DNA of 64,000 bases. Source: an uncultured Collinsella sp. (GTDB lineage Bacteria; Actinomycetota; Coriobacteriia; Coriobacteriales; Coriobacteriaceae). The stretch is from contig CAUFXK010000001.1 in the NCBI GenBank assembly GCA_959596495.1, positions 3,453 through 67,452 on the forward strand. The letters run 5' to 3'. The notes beneath the pieces are model-generated. The model worked only from the letters and a program-made list of their open reading frames with translations. It was not told the DNA's origin and made no database searches. Made by a program: the position numbers and the translations under genes. Shown one piece after another: positions 24,861 through 33,161 of this stretch; within the stretch, counting starts at the first letter, position 1; each line of letters starts with the position of its first letter.

Positions 24861-27290
24861 ATGCATACCCATACCACTGATACCGCTTCGAAAGAGCTCG
24901 ACGCTCAGCGCGATCTTGTGCGCCGTCCGCGTAAGCGCATTGCCGCACTCGCTCTTGCCGCCGGTTTGACCGTGGCCCTTACCGTGCCCGGCGCCGTTGT
25001 ATTCGCTGATGGCTTGGGGTCGACAAACGGGGCTTCGGCTGCGACCGAACAGGTCGCGACGAGCTCCAATAGCGCCGCGCCGGGTTACAAGAAAAACCAG
25101 GTCGTGTACGTTAAGACCGATGCCGATGGTAATCGCACGGGCGTTTACGTGGTCAACAGCTTCGAGGCCAACAAGGGCGTCAAGATTGACGACTCCGGCA
25201 CCTATGACAAGGTGACCAATCTGTCGACGACTCAAAAGCTAACGGATGACAACGGGTCGGTTGCCGTTACAGGCCAGGGCGCGCAGGACTTTGTCTACCA
25301 GGGCGATCTGGACAAGAACACCCAGATGCCGTGGAACGTGACCGTGACATATCAGCTTGACGGTAAGGATATCGACGCCAAGGATCTGGCGGGCAAGAGC
25401 GGCAAGCTCACCATGAAGCTCAAGGTCGAAAAGAACGCGGACTATACCGGCGGCGATTATGCCGATAACTATCTGGTCCAGATTGCCGGCCAGCTTAAGG
25501 ATACCGAAGCACACGATATTGAGGCCGAGGGCGCCACGGTTGCAGCCAACGGCTCCAACACGCAGCTCACCTACATGGTGATTCCCGGTACCACCGGTGA
25601 CTACACCATTACGACCGATGTTGAGGACTTTGAGTTCGACGGCTGGCAGATTGTCGGCGTGCCGCTGAGCCTTGCCATCGATGTGGACTCAAGCAGCATG
25701 GATACGAGCCAGCTCGTGGAACTCTCTAACGGCATTGCCACGGCCAACAGCGGTGCGGGCCAGGTCGCCGACGGCGCCAAGACCCTCGCAGCCTCGCTCG
25801 CCACTGCCAATACCGGTGCCGGCACGCTGTCCAGTGGCGCTGCCACGCTTGCGGCGGGCACGAGCCAACTCAATGCGCAGGTTCCCACGCTGGTCGAAGG
25901 CGTGAGCAGCCTTAATACCGGTGCCGAGGGCGTTAATGCCGGCGCTGCAAAGCTCAAAGGCGGCGCGTCCGATCTTTCGACGGGCCTGACCAAGCTGCAG
26001 GGGAGTGCGCAGGAGATTTCGGGCGGCATCAGCGGAATTGCCGCCGGCTCTGATACGTTTGTTAATGCGCTGACGCTGGGCAAGCAGGATCAGGAGGAAA
26101 ACCTTGCCAAGGCGCAGGTTGCAACCAAGACGGCGCAGGACGCCGTAACCGCTACGTCCGGTAACGCCTACGGCGCGCTGTACGGGCCGCAGGGCCTTAC
26201 GGCGGCGCTCAATGGTGAGGGACAGTACCTTGCCGGCGCTCAGCAGGCGCTCGGCGGGGCGAAGCAGGTTGCAAGCGCCATGGGCAACGATGCCGCCAAG
26301 ACCAACGCTGTAAGCGCTAAGGACGGCGCAGAGAGTGCCGCTGCGTCTATTGCTGCTGCCAAGGCAGCGGTCGCCGAGGCTCAGAACGCACTGGCGAATG
26401 CAGCCGACCTCGATGCCGCCAAGGCTGCGGCTGCCAAGCTAAGCGAGGCCACGGAGCAGCTGGATGCTGCCACCGCGAGCGCCGGTAGCGCTGCTGCCAG
26501 CGCGAGAGCGGCCGCCACAGCGGCTTCGGGTGCCGATGCGACGGGCCTTACCGCATATCTCGATGACGCGTCCAGCGCCGTTACGGGAGCCCAGGGCCTT
26601 AACGTCCAGGCGTCTCAGGGTCTAAAGGACGCCAAGCCCATGTTTGGCAAGCTTACCGACCAGGTTACGACGTTGGCTCAAGCGGCCGGCGCCCAGGGCG
26701 GCGCCCAGGGTGCCGTCGGCGCGCTCGATAGCGCCATTCAGGGCTACACTACCGTCCAGGATGGTCAGCAGCTGAGCCTGGCCAGGGCCATCGCCTATAT
26801 GAACAGCGCGATCAACCCTGCAAGCCCCACGGCCGAGAACCCCGGTCTTGTCGCCGGCGTCGACTCTGCAGCCACGGGCGCGCGCCAGTTGAGCGACGGC
26901 GCCACGGCCCTTGCCGCGGGCACCGATCAGCTTGCCGCGGGCACGCAGCAGCTTAACGGTGCCACGCCCGCTCTCGCTAACGGCGTCTCGCAGCTTAATG
27001 GCGGTGCGGCGCAGCTCAAGGCGGGAGCAGCCACTCTTGCCAGCGGCATGAACCTCCTCTCGTCGGGTGCGGGTACGCTCGCCAGCGGCGCATCCGAGCT
27101 CGGCAGCGGTATGCAGGAGCTTACCGACCGTACGAGCGACCTCGATACCCAGGTCATCAACACCGTTAAGGACAAGATCGAGGAAATGCTCAACCCCAGC
27201 TTTACGCCGACGGACTTTGTTAACGGCGAGCAGGGCGGGCACATGAACCGCGTGCAGTTTGTCTATATGACGGGCGCCATTAGCAAGTAG
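24861..27290 (+). CDS. Secreted YhgE/Pip-like coiled-coil repeat protein
   Basis: 809 residues. Basic N-terminus followed by a hydrophobic segment (IAALALAAGLTVALTVPG, about 33-50) and an ADG site fit a Sec signal peptide. Residues ~75-290 form a beta-rich domain. From ~295 to the end are Ala/Gly/Leu-rich heptads with repeated elements such as LSSGAATLAAGTSQL and LASGASELGSG, the long helical repeats of YhgE/Pip and X-X-G tape-measure proteins. No C-terminal anchor or LPxTG is seen. The adjacent MMPL exporter is the likely partner. AAGGAAT precedes ATG 24861. Function is not established. Confidence 0.75.
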   Translation: MHTHTTDTASKELDAQRDLVRRPRKRIAALALAAGLTVALTVPGAVVFADGLGSTNGASAATEQVATSSNSAAPGYKKNQVVYVKTDADGNRTGVYVVNSFEANKGVKIDDSGTYDKVTNLSTTQKLTDDNGSVAVTGQGAQDFVYQGDLDKNTQMPWNVTVTYQLDGKDIDAKDLAGKSGKLTMKLKVEKNADYTGGDYADNYLVQIAGQLKDTEAHDIEAEGATVAANGSNTQLTYMVIPGTTGDYTITTDVEDFEFDGWQIVGVPLSLAIDVDSSSMDTSQLVELSNGIATANSGAGQVADGAKTLAASLATANTGAGTLSSGAATLAAGTSQLNAQVPTLVEGVSSLNTGAEGVNAGAAKLKGGASDLSTGLTKLQGSAQEISGGISGIAAGSDTFVNALTLGKQDQEENLAKAQVATKTAQDAVTATSGNAYGALYGPQGLTAALNGEGQYLAGAQQALGGAKQVASAMGNDAAKTNAVSAKDGAESAAASIAAAKAAVAEAQNALANAADLDAAKAAAAKLSEATEQLDAATASAGSAAASARAAATAASGADATGLTAYLDDASSAVTGAQGLNVQASQGLKDAKPMFGKLTDQVTTLAQAAGAQGGAQGAVGALDSAIQGYTTVQDGQQLSLARAIAYMNSAINPASPTAENPGLVAGVDSAATGARQLSDGATALAAGTDQLAAGTQQLNGATPALANGVSQLNGGAAQLKAGAATLASGMNLLSSGAGTLASGASELGSGMQELTDRTSDLDTQVINTVKDKIEEMLNPSFTPTDFVNGEQGGHMNRVQFVYMTGAISK

Positions 27291-27397
27291 GCAGCCATGC
27301 CCTTGTGGCGATTGGCATCGATAGCAAGTTTTGAGGGGTCGTCGGGCAGCGTCTCGACGGCCCCTCTTTGCTGCCGGCAGCTCCTACTGCCTCTCTG

Positions 27398-27666
27398 CGG
27401 AAAGTGCGTCCCGGAATTTGGCTCCAGAGTGGGACACGCTTTCCGGAACGGTTCTCATCCGGAAGCTGCGACCCGGAATCGACGCCCAGAATGGGACGCA
27501 GTTTCCGCCAGTCGCTCGTTTGGAAAATGCATCCCAGTTTGAGCGTCTATTCCGGGATGCCGTTTCCGCCGAAGGCCTCAACCGGAAAGCCCGTCCCACT
27601 CTGAACCCCGATTCCGGGACGCGCTTTCCGCCGAAGGCCTCAAGCGGAAAGCGTGTCCCAGATTGG
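27398..27666. repeat. 62-bp palindromic tandem repeat, block 2 (four units and a partial)
   Basis: Units at about 27398, 27460, 27521 and 27583, with a final half-unit at 27645-27665. Same inverted ends as block 1 (CGGAAA...CGTCCCGGAAT and GGGACRCGCTTTCCG), with more sequence drift. It lies between the coiled-coil gene and the leftward AbiEi/DUF559-like gene. Confidence 0.88.
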
Positions 27667-27710
27667 CGGGCGTGAGGGCGCAGGTGTGGACGACTTGTCG
27701 CTCAACAGCC

Positions 27711-28709
27711 CTACAGGTCCACCTCGTTGAGCCATGTTGGCAGCGCGGTTTGCCTGACGCCTGCTGTCTGCAGCTTTTTCGCGAGCACTCCTGCCGAGCG
27801 GACCTCGTTCATGGTAAAACGCAGCAGAGGGTGACCGTAAAGCGACAGATGCGCTTCGCGTTGCCGCTCTGCAACGAGCACCTCGGCCGCGGTTTGCCCG
27901 GCGAGTATGGTCTGGTCGGTATATTTGATGAGCCCGTCGAGCTCGCCCAGCGTGAGTTCCCGCGCCTGGCGCTTCCAGGCAAAGTCCGTTCGTATGGGTT
28001 TGGCCGAATCGAAGGGATCCGTTAGCTCGTATTGAAGCCAGTCGGGCGCAAAACCGGTCTCGATCATGACGGCTCGGGCGACCGATTCCCCGCCGCTCTC
28101 GGCGCGGACGTCGGCATATCGAAGCGTTGTGAGGGCCGTACGAATCGCGCGATCATTGCGGGCGGTCGCTCGTTGCTCGACGGCCTCCATCAACTGCTCT
28201 CGCGTAAGACCGAGCTTTGAGATCGCCGAATCGGCAATGGGCATGCCGTCGGCAAAACCAGTTTGGAGCAGGCAATCTGTGGCCGTTTGGATAGGCGGCG
28301 TTACCGATATGCCGGCTCTGTGTATTGCTCCGGCCGGCTCAATCTGGTGCCGCTGAATATGCGCGCCCGGGCGAGCCGACGGCTTTGTGGCGCTGCAGAC
28401 ATGCACGACGTTCAGATGCCGCCACGAGACCTCGAGCCCCAGCAGGCAGGCGGCCGAAAACGAGCAGAACGTCCAATCGGGGTGGATGATCGCAAGGGCG
28501 CGAATAATCTCGCAATGACGCTGCGCCCGGTTGAGCTCATCCCAGCGCATTTTGCGCGCGAACAATCCCGGCATGGGGGAGACGACCATGCTGCCGATGC
28601 GCCGAAGGAGCGCTTTTCGGATCGCCGCACTCGGGGGAATCAGACAGCGCCCCTCTTGTTCGGCTTGGTTCAACAGCTGGTCGATGAGTTGGTCATTGCA
28701 ATGGGTCAT
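27711..28709 (-). CDS. AbiEi-antitoxin-like / DUF559-like protein of unknown function
   Basis: 332 residues. GGAGG precedes ATG 28709 at ~9 bp. The N-terminal half has the helix-rich DNA-binding-like look of proteins labelled AbiEi-family in Actinobacteria (GSMVVSPMPGLFARKMRWDE, then HPDWTFCSFSAACLLGLEV). The C-terminal part, RTDFAWKRQARELTLGELDG followed by LIKY, resembles the D...E.DG..KY core of DUF559/Vsr-type PD-(D/E)XK nuclease folds. Whether it is an active nuclease or a regulator is unknown. No cognate AbiEii toxin gene is adjacent, so it may be a solitary relic of a type IV toxin-antitoxin system. Confidence 0.5.
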   Translation of the reverse strand: MTHCNDQLIDQLLNQAEQEGRCLIPPSAAIRKALLRRIGSMVVSPMPGLFARKMRWDELNRAQRHCEIIRALAIIHPDWTFCSFSAACLLGLEVSWRHLNVVHVCSATKPSARPGAHIQRHQIEPAGAIHRAGISVTPPIQTATDCLLQTGFADGMPIADSAISKLGLTREQLMEAVEQRATARNDRAIRTALTTLRYADVRAESGGESVARAVMIETGFAPDWLQYELTDPFDSAKPIRTDFAWKRQARELTLGELDGLIKYTDQTILAGQTAAEVLVAERQREAHLSLYGHPLLRFTMNEVRSAGVLAKKLQTAGVRQTALPTWLNEVDL

Positions 28710-29003
28710 GAGCTACCGCCTCCTTTTGGGTAGCAAAAACGTATCAGCTGGAACTTGCCTCTCAGCTGACCAAAAGCTGACCAAAATCTAACCATGCAGG
28801 TAGGTGGCCTGTTTTCGGCGACATTTTTTGAAGCTGAATCGGTGGGCGGTAATCGGCGACCGTGAACGGTAGCGTGTTATGAAGCCTTGGTAAGTTTCGG
28901 GACGTGTACTTTTTGAAAAAGAGCATTCTATCTGCTGTTTTGTGTTTCTGGATCGCATGTTTGAAGGCCTGTGATAAGGGTGGCGAATCGTCGTCTGTGT
29001 CGG

Positions 29004-29113
29004 CGGAAACTGTGACCCGGAATTGCCGCTCAGAACGGGACGCGCTTTCCGAATGGCATGTTTGGCGGAAGCTACGGCCCAGTTTTTTGCACCAGAACGG
29101 GATACATTTTCCG
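29004..29113. repeat. 62-bp palindromic repeat, block 3 (two units)
   Basis: Units at about 29004 (CGGAAACTGTGACCCGGAAT ... GGGACGCGCTTTCCG) and 29065 (CGGAAGCTACGGCCCAG ... CGGGATACATTTTCCGG). The rest of 28710-29003 holds AT-rich sequence with no gene recognised. Confidence 0.85.
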
Positions 29114-29167
29114 GAACGGTTCGCGTGCGGTGGTGTACCGCCCCTTTTGCGTGCGCCACTTGTCGAA

Positions 29168-29223
29168 TTACGTTATAGCTAGCTATATTATAGGAAGGTA
29201 TAATATAGCTAGCTATAACGTAA
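29168..29223 (+). promoter_or_regulatory. 23-bp perfect inverted repeat overlapping promoter of the DUF234-type ATPase gene
   Basis: Arms 29168-29190 and 29201-29223 are exact inverses around a 10-base centre (TAGGAAGGTA). Each arm itself contains the palindrome TATAGCTAGCTATA. A TATAAT lies at 29199-29204 and the ribosome-binding AAGGAAGG at 29223-29230, so a protein bound here would block the promoter. Binding protein unknown. Confidence 0.75.
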
Positions 29224-29238
29224 AGGAAGGATAGCACT

Positions 29239-30618
29239 ATGTTTATCGGAAGAACAGCGGAAATGTCCGAGCTCAATCGTCTGTATGGCACGGGCTCCTT
29301 TGAGATGCCTGTGATTTACGGGCGTCGTCGTGTGGGCAAAACCCGCCTTATCACAGAGTTCATTCAAGGCAAGAATGCTATTTACTTTCAAGCTCGTCGT
29401 ACCAATGCAGAGGCAAACCTGCACGGCTTTAGCCAGGCGATACTTGCAGGCTCGGTTGGTGCTGCAGGCGTGTCGTTTCGTAGCTTTGACGAGGCGCTCG
29501 ATGCATTGGCCACCATGGCTCGCACGGAACGTTTGATTGTCGTGATTGACGAGTATCCCTATCTCGCCCAATCGAATCCCGAGATCAGCTCGTTGCTGCA
29601 AGACAAGATCGATCACCTGTACAAAGAGACCAAGCTCATGCTGATTCTATGCGGCTCGTCTCTTTCGTTTATGGAGGAACAGGTATTGGGCTACGAGAGC
29701 CCACTATACGGTAGGCGTACGGCCCAGTTTAAGATCATGCCGCTCGATTTTACGACGACCCTCGGCCTGTGGCAGAGCATGGGTCGCGAAGACGCAGCGG
29801 TTTGCTATGGCATGACGGGCGGCATTCCTGCATATATCGAGAAAGTCGATCCTACCGTATCGCTCAAGGGCAACATCAAGCGTCTTTTTCTTACCCCTAC
29901 GGGTTATCTCTTTGAAGAGCCGAGTAACCTGCTATTGCAAGAGTGCCGCAATCCCGAGCAATATGATGCGATCGTGCAAGCAATTGCTCAGGGGCGCTCG
30001 AAGATCTCGGAGATTGCGAGCTCTACGGGAATCCCTGCGAGCAACGTAAAGAGCTATGTGGATAAGCTGGCGTCGCTTGGGATTGTCGAGCGCGAGCTGC
30101 CCCTAAACGAGACGAGCAATAAGCGAGCCGTGTATCTGCTGAGCGACCAGATGTTTAGGTTCTGGTACAAGTTTGTTCCGCAGAACATCGGGCTGATTCA
30201 AAACGATATGGCCGAGATGGCGTATAAGCGCATTGAGCCGCACGTATCGGATTACATGGGTACGGTCTTTGAGCTCATATGCAGACAATATGTGTACGAA
30301 CTCGCGCGCGCGGGCCAGCTCGATGTGGTTCCGGCGAGCGTCGGGCGCTGGTGGGGGACGGATAATCGCACGCATACGCAGGAAGAAATCGACTTGATTG
30401 TTGACGATGGCGAGGGCACTGCTCTGTTTGCGGAGTGCAAATGGCGCAATGAACCGGTGGGCGAAGACGTGCTGCAAAAGCTCGTGCACCGAAGCGAGCT
30501 CTTTAGACGGCAACGAAAAAGCTATGCACTATTCTCAAAAAGCGGCTTTACGCAGGGATGTCGGGATGCCGCGGAGAGTAGGGGAGACGTCAAGCTGATC
30601 TCGTTTGCCGAGATGTGA
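29239..30618 (+). CDS. Archaeal-type AAA ATPase with DUF234 C-terminus
   Basis: 459 residues. Walker A is YGRRRVGKTRL (about 27-37), preceded by the FIGRTAEMSEL entry motif; Walker B is RLIVVIDEYPYLAQ. A helix-turn-helix-like segment (KISEIASSTGIPASNVKSYV) and the DUF234 region (FRFWYKFV, then DVVPASVGRWWGTDNRTHTQ, ALFAECKWRNEPVGEDVL) follow; the last stretch resembles a PD-(D/E)XK nuclease core (EIDLIVDDG ... ECKW). Such ATPases are widespread in anaerobes and archaea and of unknown function. Ribosome-binding site AAGGAAGG precedes ATG 29239. Confidence 0.85.
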   Translation: MFIGRTAEMSELNRLYGTGSFEMPVIYGRRRVGKTRLITEFIQGKNAIYFQARRTNAEANLHGFSQAILAGSVGAAGVSFRSFDEALDALATMARTERLIVVIDEYPYLAQSNPEISSLLQDKIDHLYKETKLMLILCGSSLSFMEEQVLGYESPLYGRRTAQFKIMPLDFTTTLGLWQSMGREDAAVCYGMTGGIPAYIEKVDPTVSLKGNIKRLFLTPTGYLFEEPSNLLLQECRNPEQYDAIVQAIAQGRSKISEIASSTGIPASNVKSYVDKLASLGIVERELPLNETSNKRAVYLLSDQMFRFWYKFVPQNIGLIQNDMAEMAYKRIEPHVSDYMGTVFELICRQYVYELARAGQLDVVPASVGRWWGTDNRTHTQEEIDLIVDDGEGTALFAECKWRNEPVGEDVLQKLVHRSELFRRQRKSYALFSKSGFTQGCRDAAESRGDVKLISFAEM

Positions 30619-30724
30619 GGACGGGGTAGCTCTGCTCGAGGGCAAGAGCCTGTCCTCGAATTGCTGGAATAGGGCCCATTCTTTTGTCGTGTTGGCTGTC
30701 GGCGGAATGCCGGCGGAAAGCCTG

Positions 30725-30898
30725 CGGAAAGCGTGTCCCAGATTTCGGCCCCAGAGTGGGATGCCGTTTCCGAATCGGCCCTCAAGCGATCCCCGGCGTC
30801 CCAGATTATGGCTCCAAACCGGGGTGCGCTTTCCCAGCGGTGCCTCTACCGGAAACCGCATCCCGGATTCGACGCTCGGAATGGGATTCGTTTTCCGG
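30725..30898. repeat. 62-bp palindromic tandem repeat, block 4 (three units)
   Basis: Units at about 30725, 30787 and 30850 with the same ends (GCGGAAAGCGTGTCCCAGAT ... GGGATGCCGTTTCCG). They fill most of the gap between the DUF234 ATPase and SIMPL genes. Confidence 0.88.
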
Positions 30899-30949
30899 CA
30901 GAGGCCTCAAGTGGAACATGCGCCCCAGGACCCGCAACGGCGCCGCCAC

Positions 30950-30995
30950 GCAACTTTGTGTCCGCGCGGGCGGCTATGTTTACTGCAACGTAGCC
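30950..30995. repeat. Leader repeat, copy 1 (upstream of SIMPL gene)
   Basis: GCAACTTTGTGTCCGCGCGG and the following CGGCTATGTTTACTGCAACG TAGCC are closely matched by 32104-32153, which lies upstream of the exonuclease gene. The TACTGCAACGT part could be a promoter -10 region. See the second copy. Confidence 0.6.
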
Positions 30996-31017
30996 ATTCG
31001 TGGAAAGGACGGATGCC

Positions 31018-31659
31018 GTGGCAACGGATAAGACCGGTTATGTGAGCGTTGGTGCACAGATCGAGGATAAGGCCATGCCCGATCTCGTGATCTTTAGCAT
31101 TGGCTTTGGCGGCCGCTTTGATAGCAAGGAGGCGTGCCTGGACGATTACAACGCCGATCGCGCCAAGGTCGCTGCCGCGCTGGCGCCCTTTGGTCTGGAT
31201 GATGAGTTAACATGTCGCCGGTACACCTGCTATGCGCAGACGACGCGCAAAAGGGCAATCATCGTGGGCTACGACTACTATGCGTACGGCACGGTTGCCG
31301 CGCCTGTCGATTCGATTGACTGTGCGGCTGTGTGGACGGCGCTCAACGCCTGCGGATCGCATGCCGACATGAACGTTCGATTTGAACTTGCAGATGAGCG
31401 CGCGGCGGAGGACGTCCTGATTGCCCGCGCTGTCGAGCGCGCTCGCGGTAATGCGCAGGCGCTTGCTGCGGCGGCGGGGACTGAGCTGGGCGGCATCAAG
31501 CATATCTCGTATAACAGCCGACCGGGGGATTATGGCAGGGTGTACTGCGCTGCCATGGGCGTTCCCGATGGGGCATCCGGAGGCCTTGAGGAAACGGTGC
31601 TGGATCCGGAACCCATCGAGGTCGAGTGCTCCGTCGACGTCGAGTGGTGGCTGGAATAG
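31018..31659 (+). CDS. SIMPL (DUF541) domain protein
   Basis: 213 residues from GTG 31018; AAAGGA lies ~10 bp upstream. The C-terminal half is typical of DUF541: AVERARGNAQALAAAAGTEL, then GGIKHISYNS and the closing PEPIEVECSVDVEWWLE beta strand. Bacterial SIMPL proteins (BP26/YggE group) form ring-like assemblies and are linked to oxidative-stress or envelope functions, usually periplasmic or exported. No signal peptide is visible here. It stands alone after block 4 of the palindromic repeats. Confidence 0.75.
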   Translation: MATDKTGYVSVGAQIEDKAMPDLVIFSIGFGGRFDSKEACLDDYNADRAKVAAALAPFGLDDELTCRRYTCYAQTTRKRAIIVGYDYYAYGTVAAPVDSIDCAAVWTALNACGSHADMNVRFELADERAAEDVLIARAVERARGNAQALAAAAGTELGGIKHISYNSRPGDYGRVYCAAMGVPDGASGGLEETVLDPEPIEVECSVDVEWWLE

Positions 31660-31788
31660 CGGACGAGTCGGGCGAGCGTTGAGCCTTCATGACTGAAAAA
31701 CCATTTGTTAAACCTGGCACTCGTGGGTAGAATAAAGCTGACGGCAGCCCAAGTGGTGGAAAGCTGGGCAGCGCCGTTACTCACTTTA

Positions 31789-31825
31789 AGGGGTCAATGC
31801 TTTAACGGCGTCGACCCCTCTTGTT
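31789..31825. terminator. Hairpin shared by the SIMPL side and the small peptide gene
   Basis: AGGGGTC (31789-31795) pairs with GACCCCT (31813-31819), followed by CTTGTTTT. It may end rightward transcription or serve as a stem at the 3' end of the leftward small gene. Confidence 0.5.
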
Positions 31826-31927
31826 TTGCTTCGAACACTGCTTGAGTGCCTCGGAAAGCCCGATAAGCGCCGTGAGGAGCGAGGCCAGAGCGGTCAGGAG
31901 CCTCACGAAATCAATCAGATCGGTCAT
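31802..31927 (-). CDS. Small hydrophobic peptide, possible type I toxin
   Basis: 41 residues: a short acidic start (MTDLIDFVRLL), a hydrophobic Leu/Ala segment (LTALASLLTALIGL) and a basic tail (KQNKRGRRR). A very strong site, GGGAGGTGAT, lies 4 bp upstream of ATG 31927. Length, single helix and basic tail are like Fst/TxpA/Ldr-type membrane toxins, but no family motif is certain. It overlaps an inverted repeat near 31789-31817 (AGGGGTC ... GACCCCT) that could be its terminator, and a rightward TATAAT at 32033-32038 lies upstream. No antitoxin RNA can be demonstrated from sequence alone. Confidence 0.55.
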   Translation of the reverse strand: MTDLIDFVRLLTALASLLTALIGLSEALKQCSKQNKRGRRR

Positions 31928-32103
31928 GGGCATCACCTCCCATCGTATGGAGGGCGCTGCCCGGCACATGAACTGCCGTCAACAACAACTATTCTATCAA
32001 ATCGCAGCTAGAAATACGAATATATGTTCGCTTATAATGGGGCATCGGGCTGCTGACTCTTTTAGGGCTATCCATACCGTGTGCAGACATCGGGCGCGGC
32101 GTT

Positions 32104-32153
32104 GCGGTACGTTTCATGTCCGCACGGGCGCCTATCCTTACGGCAATGTAGCC
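32104..32153. repeat. Leader repeat, copy 2 (upstream of exonuclease gene)
   Basis: ATGTCCGCACGGGCGCCTAT then CCTTACGGCAATGTAGCC parallels copy 1 at 30950-30995. Both lie within ~55 bp of the start codon of otherwise unrelated genes, which suggests a shared promoter or leader module. A TATAAT at 32033-32038 is further upstream. Confidence 0.6.
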
Positions 32154-32203
32154 GCCTATGTAGCTATGTAGCAAGCGGCAGGCAACGGAGAAAGGCCATA
32201 ACC

Positions 32204-32938
32204 GTGTCAGCTGAAAAGACGCCGTGTATCTCGGCTATCGATACGACGAACTTTGCGCGCCAGATTGTGCTGGATTTTGAGTTTGCGCCGGTGCCAAAGC
32301 AGCGCCAGCGCCGTGGACTGCGCAACGAGATTATCGAGGTCGGCGCCGTCAAGCTCGATTACCACGGCAACGTTATGGGCGAGTTCTCGCAGTTTGTACA
32401 GACGGAATTTACCGAAGGCGTTGCGTTTCCCGTCCGCGAGCTCACAGGGATATCGGCCGTGGACACCGCGATGGCCGATCCGCTCTACACGGTGATCAAA
32501 AGGCTCAGCGATTGGATCGGTCGCTACTCCGCCCAGGTGGTTTGCTGGAGCGGGGCGGATCGTCGACAGCTTTTGACCGAATGCCAGGCAAAGCACATCG
32601 ATTTTTCCGCATTTCCTACGGGCTGGGCCGACCTGCAGGCGTTTTACACCTCGATCATGGACGTGGGTAGCCACGGGCGCGTCTCTTTGAGTGACGCGGC
32701 AACGTGGTTTGGTATCGAGTTCGACGAGTCGACGGGCCACGCCCACAGCGCCCTGGCCGATGCGCGTGTAACCGCCAAGTTGCTCAAGCAGATGATGGAG
32801 GGTGACTATCACGTGAGTCCGCGCGTCCAGGAAGTCCGCCAACGGTGGGGGATAGGCGAGCGAACCCAGACGCGCCTTTCCAGCAAGTGCCCCGAGCTGG
32901 GTGACCTGCTGCTAAAGCTGAAGGCGGAGGGGAGGTAG
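32204..32938 (+). CDS. DnaQ-like DEDDh 3'-5' exonuclease domain protein
   Basis: 244 residues from GTG 32204 (GGAGAAAGG ~7 bp upstream). The first acidic pair is in IVLDFEFAP; a second conserved Asp lies in VVCWSGADRRQLL; the His and last Asp are in GHAHSALADARVTAKLL. ELTGIS matches the exonuclease core. Such RNase T/DnaQ-fold proteins trim DNA or RNA 3' ends. The C-terminal ~40 residues after the domain are not recognised. It is a stand-alone gene in the accessory block; role in repair or defence is not shown. Confidence 0.85.
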   Translation: MSAEKTPCISAIDTTNFARQIVLDFEFAPVPKQRQRRGLRNEIIEVGAVKLDYHGNVMGEFSQFVQTEFTEGVAFPVRELTGISAVDTAMADPLYTVIKRLSDWIGRYSAQVVCWSGADRRQLLTECQAKHIDFSAFPTGWADLQAFYTSIMDVGSHGRVSLSDAATWFGIEFDESTGHAHSALADARVTAKLLKQMMEGDYHVSPRVQEVRQRWGIGERTQTRLSSKCPELGDLLLKLKAEGR

Positions 32939-33161
32939 GAGGCTCATTTGGCGACAAGCGGACGGAATGGTTGCGCGAAGGATTCTAGGATCAGCAGCAG
33001 AAGACTGCGTTTGGGATCCTACTCAAGGACGCGCTGACACTCGCTGGGACCAAGCAGGTCAAGAGCGTGGACATCGAGATGGCTTCCATTATCGAAGAGC
33101 GGCTTGCTAACATGATTCGCTGGACGGATAGGCAGAGACCCGTGACGCTGCGTGCGTCATC
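32939..33161 (+). pseudogene. Damaged 5' part of the downstream 837-residue gene
   Basis: In a frame ending at a stop near 32988 the sequence reads FGDKRTEWLREGF, and from 32989 to ~33140 it reads DQQQKTAFGILLKDALTLAG and on to IIEERLANMIRWTDRQRPVT. This coding-like stretch is one frame away from the downstream gene, whose own frame continues as DAACVIVHNEVYRLP from 33144, with a stop at 33129. A one-base change between ~33127 and 33144 plus the stop at 32986-32988 would explain it. Confidence 0.5.
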
